In this document: positions 47,712 to 57,900 of the stretch, piece by piece
Layout: each line of letters starts with the position of its first letter
How positions within the stretch are numbered: position 1 is the stretch's first letter
NCBI RefSeq assembly: GCF_021389955.1
Contig: NZ_CP089980.1
Coordinates: forward strand, 743,501-807,500
Direction: 5' to 3'
Length of the DNA: 64,000 bases
Origin: Fulvivirga maritima
GTDB taxonomy: Bacteria > Bacteroidota > Bacteroidia > Cytophagales > Cyclobacteriaceae
Position numbers and translations under genes: made by a program
Notes under the pieces: model-generated
What the model was told of the DNA's origin: nothing
The model's database searches: none
What the model saw: the letters and a program-made list of their open reading frames with translations, nothing else

Positions 47712-48569
47712 ATGACTTACATATTAGAAAATAATCATTTAAAAATAAGCGCGAAATCACAGGGCGCAGAGCTTACTTCCATCATCAACAAAAAAACAGG
47801 AAAAGAAATGCTATGGGGCGGCAATCCTGATTTCTGGGGTAGACATGCTCCCATTTTATTCCCTTTTGTAGGTAAGCTAAATGACAACAACTACACTTAT
47901 CAAGGAACAAAATATCCTATGAGCCAGCATGGCTTTGCCCGGGATATGAATTTTGAAATAGAGGAGCAATCGGATAATAAATTAGTGTTCAAGCTACAAT
48001 CTAACGCTGAAACGCTAGAAAAATACCCATTTTCATTTGAGTTGAAACTAGGCTATGAACTGAAAGCAGAAACCATCATCCACACTTACGAAGTGAAAAA
48101 TACAGGAACTGACACCATGCTTTATTCTATTGGTGGGCACCCAGCTTACAGCATAGAAGGTGATTTTGATACGCATGAACTTTCTTTTGAAAAGGAAGAG
48201 TCAGAATTAAAAAGAACTCACCTCCACGAAGGTTTATTAGATGAAAAGAAGCCATTCGAGTTAAAAAACCACAAAGTATTACCACTTAACTATCCTCTGT
48301 TTGCAGAAGACGCATTAGTATTTGAAAGCTTAAATTCTAACGAAATAAGTCTCACAAATAATGGCTCTAAACTGCTCACTATGAACTTTGAAGACTTCCC
48401 TTTCTTCGGCATCTGGACTAAGCCTGGAGCCCCATTTCTTTGCTTAGAACCTTGGTTAGGCATAGCAGATGTAAAAGACTTCGATGGAGATTTATCTGAA
48501 AAGAAAGGCATCATGAAACTTGAAGCAGGTCAGATGGATCACTTCAAGTATGAGGTGTCATTTTATTAA
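47712..48569 (+). CDS. Aldose 1-epimerase family protein (LacX type)
   Basis: 285 residues. Galactose-mutarotase fold: ELTSIINKKTGKEMLWGG, PILFPFVGKLNDN, MSQHGFARDM (conserved His), IGGHPAYSI (second His) and the acid PWLGIADV near the end. It interconverts sugar anomers; the LacX subgroup is often of unknown substrate. Single gene with a terminator. Confidence 0.87.
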   Translation: MTYILENNHLKISAKSQGAELTSIINKKTGKEMLWGGNPDFWGRHAPILFPFVGKLNDNNYTYQGTKYPMSQHGFARDMNFEIEEQSDNKLVFKLQSNAETLEKYPFSFELKLGYELKAETIIHTYEVKNTGTDTMLYSIGGHPAYSIEGDFDTHELSFEKEESELKRTHLHEGLLDEKKPFELKNHKVLPLNYPLFAEDALVFESLNSNEISLTNNGSKLLTMNFEDFPFFGIWTKPGAPFLCLEPWLGIADVKDFDGDLSEKKGIMKLEAGQMDHFKYEVSFY

Positions 48570-48580
48570 ATCCTTAAAAA

Positions 48581-48626
48581 AGCCTTCGAAAATCGATTAT
48601 AGCATAGATTTTCGAAGGCTCTTTTG
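48581..48626 (+). terminator. Terminator after the epimerase gene
   Basis: AGCCTTCGAAAATC (48581-48594) pairs perfectly with GATTTTCGAAGGCT (48607-48620), then CTTTTG. Probably also serves the convergent MBL-fold gene. Confidence 0.88.
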
Positions 48627-48652
48627 TAATATCTTTCTCAGATAAGAAAAAA

Positions 48653-49783
48653 TTATTCCATCCCTTCCCACCAATGATCAAAGGTTTGAGTAGTATCCTT
48701 TAAACGTACCACCTCACCGATTTTTGGTGTAACCAGAGGAAAATTATAATCCGCACTTAAACGACTGACTTCAGAAAGGGGCTCATCCCATGGATGCCAG
48801 GCCAGTTTAAATTTTGACGAGTGCACAGGAAACACTCGCTTCGCTTTGAGATCTGATCCTGCCTTTAACGTTTGCTCTGGCAACATATGAATCGCCTCCC
48901 AAGCCTTATTATACTGCCCGTTTTCTAATATTGCTAAATCAAAAGGACCAAATTTACTACCGATATCAGCGAAATGAGTATCATACCCGCTATCTCCACC
49001 AATATACAGCTTAAAGCCTTCCGCCTCTAACACGTAAGAGCTCCACAAGGTATTATTTCTTTTAAATCCTCGACCTGAAAAGTGTCTTGAAGGGGTAAAA
49101 TAAGCCTTAAATCCATCATCTAAATCCACCGCATCACACCAATCTCCTTCTATAATCTGATCTTCAGTATACCCCCACAACTCAAAATGTGAACCTACAC
49201 CCAATCCGCACATTACTTTGCGCACTTTATTCTTCATAGCCACGATAGTTTGATAGTCCAAATGGTCATAGTGATCATGACTGATGAACAGATAATCTAT
49301 ATCCGGCATATCTTCAACTCCATACCCATTAGCTCCCGGAAAGGCTTTTACAGAACTAGGAATAGGCGAGGCATTACCACTAAAAACAGGGTCAACCAGA
49401 ATTTTACGGCCATTAAGCTGAATAAAATAAGAAGAATGCCCAAACCAAACCAATACATTTTCATCAGGACCGAAATTCTTTAGATCTGTAACTACAGAAG
49501 GTATACTATCTTTTGGCTGCGTTCTGGGGTGTTTTCCAAAAATCTGCTTATACATAACACCTATCATGCTGTAACCTTCTGTTAGCGTAGGGGTGTGGTG
49601 AAAGTTTTCAAATACTCCATCTTTAAAATGTGACGATTTACTCATCCTTTCTAATCGCTCTCCCTCCGGATTCTTACCAAACAGATCTTGTGACATATAA
49701 AAGTATGTGGCAATAGCAACCGCTACCACCACCCCTATAATTAATATCATTGCTCGCTTTATAATTTTAAAAAATCGATTCAT
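48653..49783 (-). CDS. MBL-fold metal-dependent hydrolase, membrane-anchored
   Basis: 376 residues. An N-terminal hydrophobic helix (about residues 10-30) anchors it. The metallo-beta-lactamase fold has HSSYFIQLNG, FISHDHYDHLDYQT, TPSRHFSGRG and YIGGDSGYD. The overall shape is of the NAPE-PLD/UlaG-like group acting on phosphodiesters or lactones. Substrate unknown. Confidence 0.85.
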   Translation of the reverse strand: MNRFFKIIKRAMILIIGVVVAVAIATYFYMSQDLFGKNPEGERLERMSKSSHFKDGVFENFHHTPTLTEGYSMIGVMYKQIFGKHPRTQPKDSIPSVVTDLKNFGPDENVLVWFGHSSYFIQLNGRKILVDPVFSGNASPIPSSVKAFPGANGYGVEDMPDIDYLFISHDHYDHLDYQTIVAMKNKVRKVMCGLGVGSHFELWGYTEDQIIEGDWCDAVDLDDGFKAYFTPSRHFSGRGFKRNNTLWSSYVLEAEGFKLYIGGDSGYDTHFADIGSKFGPFDLAILENGQYNKAWEAIHMLPEQTLKAGSDLKAKRVFPVHSSKFKLAWHPWDEPLSEVSRLSADYNFPLVTPKIGEVVRLKDTTQTFDHWWEGME

Positions 49784-49876
49784 GCATTACTAGACGTACG
49801 TAAGACATTTATATTTTAAGAAGACCTCTTTTCTACTCTATTTTATTTAACAATTCTAATTTTTCTATTTAACCTT

Positions 49877-50422
49877 TTATTCCATCCATTTAGGATCCTG
49901 TTTTTCGATCTCTTTATTAACAATACAATTATCATCATGAGCTCCTTTTAAGAAGCCTATACTCATTAGAAATTCGCCCACTATTTCCCCTCCGGTAAAG
50001 CGGAAAGTCTTCTTAAAAATCTTAACCCACTCCGCTTTAGTTTTAGGATGATGGTGCTCGAGCCACTTTTCAAAAGAGCCGTACTCCTGCTGTAGCTCTT
50101 TTATTTTTTTGGCATTTTCAATGGCTGCATTAACCTTTAGTTTATTTCTGATAATCCCCGCATCTTGAAGTAACCTTTCTCTATCCTCCTCAGTATAGGC
50201 GGCTATCTTTTCAATATTAAAATTATCATAGGCCGCTCTAAAAGAGTCCTCCTTCTTGAGTATAGTTTCCCAGCTCAAACCCGCCTGATTGATCTCCATG
50301 ATTAATCTCCCAAAGAGCTCATTATCATCGTGGATAGGAAAACCATAGTGATAATCATGATATTTTTTATGTAAAGACCTCCTAGGCTCAGGCATAGTCT
50401 TTATAACTTCACAGTATGACAT
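49877..50422 (-). CDS. tag: DNA-3-methyladenine glycosylase I
   Basis: 181 residues with the Tag core: YHDYHYGFPIHDDNELFGRLIMEINQAGLSWETIL, then RNKLKVNAAIENAKKI and FTGGEIVGEFLMSIG. The zinc-binding Cys at the N-terminus (SYCEVI) and later HDDNC are present. It removes 3-methyladenine from DNA. Single gene. Confidence 0.88.
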   Translation of the reverse strand: MSYCEVIKTMPEPRRSLHKKYHDYHYGFPIHDDNELFGRLIMEINQAGLSWETILKKEDSFRAAYDNFNIEKIAAYTEEDRERLLQDAGIIRNKLKVNAAIENAKKIKELQQEYGSFEKWLEHHHPKTKAEWVKIFKKTFRFTGGEIVGEFLMSIGFLKGAHDDNCIVNKEIEKQDPKWME

Positions 50423-50701
50423 TTAATTCTTCGTTTAGAATAGAACAAACGGCGAGGATAACATGCTGTTTCGATATTTGAGAAAAACATTTTATCGGAA
50501 ATCATCTATCTGGAGAGTTATTAGCATCAATTCCAACCATAACATATCTATTCTTTTTATTAAGTAATTCATTTATAAAGCAAAAATCTCCAATACACCT
50601 CTGTTAATGAGGTTAGACACAGAACTACTGGCCCCTTTTTTACCCATTTGCAAGGAATTCATTAGTTTTAGGTTTTAATAGTTTGCTTATTCAAAATATT
50701 G

Positions 50702-51271
50702 ATGAACACATTTGAATCTTATCTCCATGATTTTGTAAAGCTACCTCAAGAGTCAATGCAGGCCCTATTAGGGCTTTTTAAACCGGTTTCTATGGAGAAG
50801 CAATCGCATTTCGCTAAAGAAGGAGAATACTCAAAAAAGCTATGCTTTATAGAACAGGGCATTATGCGCGCTTATTACAGAAACCCCAAAGGAGAAGAGT
50901 TTAACAAACTGTTTTTTATTAACCCTGCCATAGTAGGAGGATACTCATCGCTAATTACAGGCAACAAGAATATGATCAATATCCAATGCCTAACAGAATG
51001 CTCCTTGCTACAAGCCAGCTTTCAAGACATTCTGGATCTTTACGAGGAATATCCCTTAGTAGAGAGGCTGAATAGAGTAATTGCTGAAGATTTCTTCGTA
51101 AAAAAGGAAAGACGGGAAATGACACTGGTAATGAATGATGCATCTGAAAGGTACAAGATATTTAAAGAGGAATATCCGCAGCTTGAAAATCAGATTGCCC
51201 AGTATCATGTAGCTTCATATTTGGGAGTTACCCCAACACAGCTGAGCCGGATCAGAGCAAAAAGAGACTAG
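50702..51271 (+). CDS. Crp/Fnr-family transcriptional regulator
   Basis: 189 residues from the ATG at 50702 (the longer frame begins with TTG one codon earlier). N-terminal cNMP-binding barrel (HFAKEGEYSKKLCFIEQGIMRAYYRN), C-terminal helix-turn-helix IAQYHVASYLGVTPTQLSRIRAK. The nucleotide-binding arginine pattern is weak, so it may sense something other than cAMP. It lies 76 bases upstream of the YiaA-type gene. Confidence 0.85.
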   Translation: MNTFESYLHDFVKLPQESMQALLGLFKPVSMEKQSHFAKEGEYSKKLCFIEQGIMRAYYRNPKGEEFNKLFFINPAIVGGYSSLITGNKNMINIQCLTECSLLQASFQDILDLYEEYPLVERLNRVIAEDFFVKKERREMTLVMNDASERYKIFKEEYPQLENQIAQYHVASYLGVTPTQLSRIRAKRD

Positions 51272-51347
51272 TCGTTTTCTTTACATATGTAAATGTTTCT
51301 CAACCAAGAGCCGCCCATCTTTGCTTCATAATCAAATATTAAAAGTT

Positions 51348-51827
51348 ATGGATCAAAGCACATTCACAACTCCGACGGAAGAGTATTCTTCTAACACTAA
51401 AAAGAACTCAAAGAGAAATAAAGAAAACACCAGCAAACCATCTAATGCGTTTGTGGCTGTATCTTGGTGTACCTTAATTGTCGGTATGACGGCCTATTTT
51501 ATTGGCCTTTATAATGCTGAAATGCTATTGAATGAAAAAGGATATTACTTTTCGATAATCATGTTCGGCTTGTTTTCAGTGGTTTCTGTACAAAAAAGTG
51601 TACGCGACAGACTGGAAGGGATACCCGTAACAGACATATACTACGGAATCAGCTGGTTTTCAGCCTTGCTGGCAGTAACACTATTGGTAGTAGGTTTATG
51701 GAATGCAGAACTGACCTTAAGTGAAAAAGGCTTCTATGCCATGAGCTTTTTATTGAGTATGTTCTCAGCCATTGCAGTACAGAAAAACACTCGTGACCTG
51801 CAAGCTCATACTAACTCCGATAATTAA
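51348..51827 (+). CDS. YiaA/YiaB two-helix membrane protein
   Basis: 159 residues from the ATG at 51348. Two copies of a two-helix unit: VAVSWCTLIVGMTAYFIGLYNAE and ISWFSALLAVTLLVVGLWNAE, each followed by LNEKGYYF or LSEKGFYA and then VQKSVRDR or VQKNTRDL. This internal repeat is the YiaAB signature. Function unknown. Probably controlled by the Crp/Fnr gene upstream. Confidence 0.85.
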   Translation: MDQSTFTTPTEEYSSNTKKNSKRNKENTSKPSNAFVAVSWCTLIVGMTAYFIGLYNAEMLLNEKGYYFSIIMFGLFSVVSVQKSVRDRLEGIPVTDIYYGISWFSALLAVTLLVVGLWNAELTLSEKGFYAMSFLLSMFSAIAVQKNTRDLQAHTNSDN

Positions 51828-52212
51828 AATCATTTTTAAAGAGGCTTCTCCACACAGAGAAGCCTCTTTTGTTATTTACCTCTAATAATAATTCTAAAAT
51901 ACCCTTTAAAGCGATCACAGCTTGGAGAAGAAGTTGATCCTTCAGACTTCTTTAAGATTCTCACCTAAAAACCAACTGCACACACCCGACGCATACCAAT
52001 AATATTTTGGAAAGATTCTAAAAAAACAAATATTCATTTACAATGAAGTTAAAGCATATTAAAATTCCCTAGTTTAGCCTCTGAAAACAAAATGGAGTAT
52101 GCGAATAGAGGCATATCCGTGTTTTATGTTAAATAAAGCCATAATTCTGAGCGAGAAAGGCATCTCTCAAATGCCTAATAATAAAGCTCAATTTTGAAAA
52201 CATATAAGAAGA
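51828..52212. other. Intergenic region before ilvD
   Basis: 385 bases. It holds the terminator at 51837-51870. Near ilvD is a 33-codon open frame (52099-52197) that contains an Ala-Ile-Ile-Leu run and a short hairpin; this is a weak leader-peptide candidate. No promoter was clear. Confidence 0.4.
51837..51870 (+). terminator. Terminator after the YiaA-type gene
   Basis: GAGGCTTCTC (51841-51850) pairs with GAGAAGCCTC (51857-51866), A-tract before and TTTT after. Confidence 0.88.
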
Positions 52213-53904
52213 ATGAGAAGTGATGAAGTAAAAAAAGGGTACGAGAGAACACCTCATAGATCGTTGTTCCGAGCCACCGGACTTAAAGATGAAGATTTTA
52301 ACAAACCCTTTATTGGAGTAGCCAACTCATTTGTAGAGATTATCCCTGGCCACTTTTTTTTGAATAAAGTATCTGAGATTATAAAAGAAGAAATCAGAGC
52401 TAATGGCTGCGTTCCTTTTGAATTTAATACTATAGGAGTAGATGATGGTATTGCTATGGGGCATGACGGCATGCTTTACTCACTACCCAGCCGTGAGCTG
52501 ATTGCCAGCTCGGTAGAGACTGTAATGAATGCTCATAAGCTGGATGCCATGATAGCTATCCCTAACTGCGATAAAATTGTACCCGGTATGATTATGGGCG
52601 CACTAAGGGTTAATGTGCCTACTGTGTTTGTAAGCGGCGGCCCCATGTCTAAAGGCCGTAAAAAAGACGGTACTCCTATAGACTTAGCCACCGCTTTTGA
52701 AGCGGTAGGTAAGCATGAGGCCGGCACTATTACCGATGAAGAACTGCTTGAAATAGAATGTAATGCCTGCCCAAGCGGTGGTAGCTGTTCTGGTATGTTT
52801 ACAGCCAATTCTATGAACACGCTCATGGAAGCCATGGGGATAGCTTTACCTGGCAACGGAACCATTTTAGCACTTACCCCTCAACGTGAAGAGTTATATA
52901 GAAAAGCTGCCAGAAGAATCTGCGAAATAGCTAAGAGTGAGGAAGACTCTGAAAAATATAAGCTAAAGAATATATTAAATGAAAATGCGGTAAGAAATGC
53001 CTTCGCTGTAGATATGGCCATGGGCGGCAGCACCAATACGGTATTGCACATGCTAGCCATAGCAAATGAAGCTGGCGTTAACTTCCAACTAAAAGACATT
53101 AACACTATCTCTCAAAAAGTTTCTCACATAGCCAAAATATCTCCCAGCCTGAGCACGGTTCACATGGAAGATATTAACAGAGCCGGAGGCGTAAATGCCG
53201 TAATGAAAGAGATGACCAAAAGAGGAAATGATGTATTAGCAGATAACCCAACCATAGGCGGAGAAACTGTTCTTGAAAAAATAGCTGATGCTAAAATAAA
53301 AGACACTAATGTAATTCATCCCTTTACTAACCCTTATAGCAAAGTAGGTGGGTTAGCCATATTATATGGTAATCTGGCTGAAGAAGGAGCTGTAATTAAA
53401 ACCGCAGGAATTACTGGTGACCGCGTATTCACCGGAAAAGCGATATGCTTCGATGGGCAACCAGAAGCCATTGAAGGCATTCGTCAAGGCAAGGTGAAGG
53501 CGGGAGATGTAGTAGTGATCAGATATGAAGGCCCAAAAGGAGGTCCCGGCATGCAGGAAATGCTCGCCCCCACCAGTATGATTATGGGCATGGGGCTAGG
53601 CAGCTCAGTAGCGCTCATCACTGATGGCCGCTTTAGTGGAGCCACAAGAGGAGCATCTATAGGTCACGTTTCCCCAGAAGCTGCTGAAGGTGGCATGATA
53701 GGCTTACTTAAAGATGGTGATGAAATTCATATAGATGTAGACAAATATATCTTATCGGTTAACCTTAGCGATGAAGAAATAGCTAAGCGAAAAGCCGAGT
53801 TTGTGCCTGTAAAAAAAGCTATTCAATCAAGATGGCTAGGGCAATATAGAGCCTTGGTAACTAATGCCAGCAATGGAGCTGTATTAAAAACAGACTTATT
53901 TTAA
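52213..53904 (+). CDS. ilvD: Dihydroxy-acid dehydratase
   Basis: 563 residues. The Fe-S ligating cysteines are in [11 protein letters not shown] and [16 protein letters not shown]. Further family motifs: [35 protein letters not shown] (catalytic Ser region). It makes 2-keto acids for valine and isoleucine. No other ilv gene follows, so it stands alone here, closed by a terminator at 53932. Confidence 0.95.
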   Translation: MRSDEVKKGYERTPHRSLFRATGLKDEDFNKPFIGVANSFVEIIPGHFFLNKVSEIIKEEIRANGCVPFEFNTIGVDDGIAMGHDGMLYSLPSRELIASSVETVMNAHKLDAMIAIPNCDKIVPGMIMGALRVNVPTVFVSGGPMSKGRKKDGTPIDLATAFEAVGKHEAGTITDEELLEIECNACPSGGSCSGMFTANSMNTLMEAMGIALPGNGTILALTPQREELYRKAARRICEIAKSEEDSEKYKLKNILNENAVRNAFAVDMAMGGSTNTVLHMLAIANEAGVNFQLKDINTISQKVSHIAKISPSLSTVHMEDINRAGGVNAVMKEMTKRGNDVLADNPTIGGETVLEKIADAKIKDTNVIHPFTNPYSKVGGLAILYGNLAEEGAVIKTAGITGDRVFTGKAICFDGQPEAIEGIRQGKVKAGDVVVIRYEGPKGGPGMQEMLAPTSMIMGMGLGSSVALITDGRFSGATRGASIGHVSPEAAEGGMIGLLKDGDEIHIDVDKYILSVNLSDEEIAKRKAEFVPVKKAIQSRWLGQYRALVTNASNGAVLKTDLF

Positions 53905-53931
53905 AGCAACAATCCGATCCTTTTTTTATTT

Positions 53932-53969
53932 ACAAAAGACTTCTCGCTGCGAGAGGTCTTTTGTTTTTT
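53932..53969 (+). terminator. Terminator after ilvD
   Basis: ACAAAAGAC then TCTCGC pair with GCGAGA then GTCTTTTGT, one mismatch, followed by TTTTT. Confidence 0.88.
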
Positions 53970-54111
53970 AATATGGTCATTGCTTATCACCTCCTCCCCA
54001 TTGAAATTATTTCAATAAGCCCCTTCCAAACGCATCCAATTTTAACAAATCAACAAAAAAATAATTAATTTTTAAAAACACCACATAAATAAAGTGATTT
54101 CATTGATAATA

Positions 54112-54142
54112 TTTGAATAAAAAGAGACTTTACTTAACTTTG
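54112..54142 (+). promoter_or_regulatory. Promoter of tRNA-like RNA copy 1
   Basis: TTTG (54112-54115), 19 bases, TAACTTTG (54135-54142): exact Bacteroidetes -33/-7 spacing. Confidence 0.85.
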
Positions 54143-54147
54143 AAATA

Positions 54148-54340
54148 TCAATTAACGAATTGATCTACACTGTAGGGTGATGAAACAGGCAGACATGCCC
54201 TCCGGTCTCGAGGGTGGAGGTCACGGGATAAATTCTTTCAGGTATCCAATAACACTTAAAAGCACTAACCGCTTCGTGGAGGTTCGAATCCTCCCTCTAC
54301 AGCAACAATGAAAAGGCAGCTCTTAACAGCTGCCTTTTTA
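54148..54340 (+). ncRNA. Leu-tRNA-like RNA, copy 1
   Basis: Predicted transcript from the promoter at 54112-54142 to the T-tract at 54335-54339. It opens with a hairpin TCAATT-AACG-AATTGA (54148-54163). The body (54171-54302) folds like a class II tRNA: acceptor TGTAGGG/CTCTACA (an eighth C-G pair is possible), TG at positions 8-9, D-arm ATG-AAACAGGCAGA-CAT as in tRNA-Leu, arm CCCTC-CGGTCTC-GAGGG, T-arm GGAGG-TTCGAAT-CCTCC. The region between them is about 63 nt, roughly 45 nt longer than in normal Leu tRNAs. The loop lacks U33 and a Leu anticodon. Ends with GGCAGC/GCTGCC terminator (54315-54334). Function unknown. Confidence 0.75.
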
Positions 54341-54930
54341 TTTTCTCCTCACTTTTTTAACCGGCCTTTATGCAGCTAAGCATAAGCTAGTTATGAAAAT
54401 TTCAGCTCCATTTAACATTTTCTATTGTTCGGAAGCATCAGCGGGCTATTTTCTATACCAGAATTGATCTAAATTCTGAGAACTAATCGTAATCCAGGAA
54501 AGTCTGAGTGGAGATAAATCAACCAGGGCATTAATTCTTACTCACTTCTAACATAAATATTACATCCAAAAACTCATCCTTTAGAGCTTATCTTAGCTCA
54601 AAACTCTACACTCTCCCCTCGCTATAACCTATAAACTACATGACAATATCACAATCTAAAACTTTAATTATCTGTGGCTCTATAGTTCAGCACATATCAT
54701 AACAATTTAAATCCTGCGGGAGGATAAAAGAATAATCGGAAAAATCCACAAACAATCTTAGAGCGTAATGTTTCACGACATTTGACAAGAAAAAGCACCT
54801 GCCAAATGATTAGCTTTTGTATTGATAACTGTTAAGGCTAACACAGAAAATTAATTAGATCAAACCTTCTACATATTCAGCAAAAAAAACAGTTAGCAGC
54901 CAAATCATCGATCAATTTACCAAAGAAAAA
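54341..54930. other. Intergenic region, nothing recognised
   Basis: 590 AT-rich bases between the RNA and the large surface-protein gene. No convincing ORF, promoter with correct spacing, or hairpin was found. TTTG at 54781 and TAGCTTTTG at 54811 are too far apart and the second has one base too many. Confidence 0.5.
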
Positions 54931-57900
54931 ATGTCACTACTCAATATGATTGCTCACCTAAAAGATAAGCTTTATACTAGGCATAAAGGCTTAATCTCTT
55001 CGTGTCTAAAAAGTCTATCATTAATAATTACTGTTTGTACTTTAGCTATATTAACTGTCAATCAAGCGCAAGCTCAAACACCTGGATTAATCATAGATCC
55101 TGCTGCAGGCGGGGCTCCTATTCTAGACCCTAATGCCGATGGTTATGTCTCAGCAGATAATGGAGGCTTCATAAGTAATGATAATACCGAGAGCGAAATA
55201 GCCTACCAACCTATTACTGTGCCTGAAGTAGAACCCACCAGCGATGTAGCTTCCGGCCCCGCTTGTGGCTTTACAGATTTTGCTGATGACGCTACACGCT
55301 ATGTAGCCGCCTCATATTTAGATGCCTCCGATAATTGGCTATTCAGATTTCGCTTAGGCGGTTTTAGCCCTAACTCCAAAGGCTATAGTATTTTAATTGA
55401 TACTGATAACTTATTTGGAAGCGGTAGTGATCCTAATTATGTAAGTGGCAACCCTGGCTTTGAAATCGAAATTGAATTGGTAACCAATTTTGGAGTGAGA
55501 CTCTATGATGTAGACGGCACCACCACTCCTACACTGATGACCACTTTAGGTTATGATGATTATGCGCAAAAGTCTATCGCTCAATCTTCCTCTTGCGGTG
55601 ATTTTGACTATTTTTACGACTTCTACATTCCCTTCTCTACCATTACTTTTTATTTCCCCTCGATTACCACCTCTACCCCCATGCGACTTGTAGCCAATAC
55701 CGTGATCAATACTCAGAGTGCCTTAAGTGGCAACATCTCAGATATTGGAGGAATAGATGACAATGCATATGGCAATAATGTAGAAAAAATGTGGGGAATT
55801 ATAGCAGACAATCAGGTAGCCACTGCACCAGACGACATCAACGCCGGCTTTCCGCCAAGCCGCAGTGTAGCACCTGTTATAAGCAGCCCTGTATCGATAG
55901 GAGCCACTAGCGTTTCAGGCTCATCCAGCGAAGCCACTGGCACCGTTATAGAACTTTTGGTAAATAATATTTCAGTAGGCACGACTACCGTTTCTGGAGG
56001 AAGCTGGACCTTATCAGGTCTAACCGCCTTGTCAGAAAATGATATATTGACTGCTACTGCTACTGCCAGTGGAGAATCGGTATCACTATTCTCTAATGAA
56101 GTAAGTGTGGGCGCTTCCTGCAGTGCTGCACCTTCCATTACTTGCGGTGGTCGTAAGGGAATAGAAGTCAGTACTACCACTTCTCTACCAGTAGGTACTA
56201 TTCTTAATGCATATAATCCCGATCACGCTTCATTCCCTGGCCCTATTAGCACCTTTACGGTCACCACACCAGGTACATTGTTTGTTATCGCTTGTAACGG
56301 CTCCAATTCCGGCTGTAATTCTGGCACCAATTGCCAGCCCAATGGTACTTACTGGGCTACCGTGCAAGAGCCAGGGAAATGTGAATCTATTCCTTCCGCC
56401 CCTTTTTGTACCGGTGGAGGCAGCTCTGCAAGCACCCCCCCGATAATAAGCACCACCTCTGTAACCACCTCCACTACCACTATTACAGGAACTTCCACTA
56501 GCGGATTTAAAATATTTCTTTTTATTGATGGTGATTATGTCAGCACCACCACCGCTAACGGATCAGGAGCATGGAGCTTTTCGGGTCTATCTCTTAGCTT
56601 AGGCCAGACATTACAAGTAAGAGCTCTACAGTCAGGACAGTGTTTATCTCCAATAGCGAGCAGAATCGTGACAGAGCAATCTACTGCACCAACTATAACA
56701 GGGCCAATCGTAAATGGAGCTACCAGTGTATCTGGCACCAGCTCTGAAGCGTCAGGCACAGTTATCAATGTACGGGTAGGTGGTGTTACCGTGGGTACTA
56801 CTACTGTAGATGCTAATGGCAACTGGACTGTTACAGGACTATCATTAAGCACAGGCCAGGTAATCACTGCTACCGCCACTGCCCCTGGAGAATTGGTAAG
56901 TGCCGCATCATCTTCTTTTACCGTTTTAGCTGCAAGCGCTACTCCGTCTATCACTGGCAGCTACTCAGAAGGAGATACATCCGTTTCTGGCACTTCTCCA
57001 TCAGCCGACGGCTCAGAAATAGATGTATATATTGATGGAGGAGAATTAGGCTCTACAAATACCTCAGCCGGAAACTGGACTCTTGGCGGCCTCAACTCTG
57101 CCAACTCTGATTTATACGCAGGTGGTGTGTTAACAGCTACCGCCACAGAATCTGGCAAAGCCGAAAGTACTCCATCAGCAGGCAACACTGTAAACTGCCA
57201 ACCGCCCCTCACCAACCGAACTGTAAATGTAATCAGCAATGAGGTATGCGAAAACACTACCGCTCAGGTAGAAATAACTAATTCTGAAGATGGGGTTATA
57301 TATACCCTACGTGATAATGGAGATACTGTAGACAAAAGCACATCATTGCTGGGCACAGGAGGCGCTATCACTTTTGATTCTTTTGAATTAACAGCTAGCG
57401 AAACGTTACAAATAAAAGCCCTAAAAATACCCGATTTTACCTGCACAGGCTTAAATAGTAACACTGCAGCCATTACCGTGTATGATAACCCCGCTGACGA
57501 CCGGGCAATCACCAGCACCGCCACTACCATTGAACCTGGAGAATCTACTAACATTGAAGTGGCTAACTCCGAGCCGGGGGTAGAATATCTATTAAGAGAT
57601 GATGCCGATGATTCAGAGATAGGTACTGCAGTAACAGGAACTGGCAGCACCATTCTACTCCCTACCGGCAATCTGAATACCACCACCACTTTTAATGTAC
57701 TGACCACCAAAACATCTCCTATCATATGCAGCATAGAACAGCTTAATACCGCTACAGTAACGGTTAATCCCATACTTCCTGTAGAGTTAATCAGCTTTAC
57801 AGCGAAGAAAGATATTGACAATATGCTAGTTCACCTTAAATGGACTACAGCCTCAGAAATTAATAATGACTTTTTTATAATAGAACGCAGCTCAGATGGT

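Noticed and set aside
54171-54302. Reading the repeats as ordinary tRNA-Leu, tRNA-Ser or tRNA-Sec genes
   Set aside because: The D-arm is Leu-like, but no anticodon with U33 can be placed in the 7-nt loop, the body is about 45 nt too long, and position 73 is G. A TCGA string in the loop region cannot be framed by a 5-bp stem.
54178-54309. A 43-codon ORF that spans the tRNA-like RNA (starting MKQADMPSG)
   Set aside because: The copies differ mainly by amino-acid-changing substitutions and the frame runs into the terminator in copy 2, so it is not selected as a protein. The conserved features are RNA stems.
54781-54820. A promoter for the large surface-protein gene (TTTG ... TAGCTTTTG)
   Set aside because: The two parts are 26 bases apart instead of 19, and the -7 element has an extra base.
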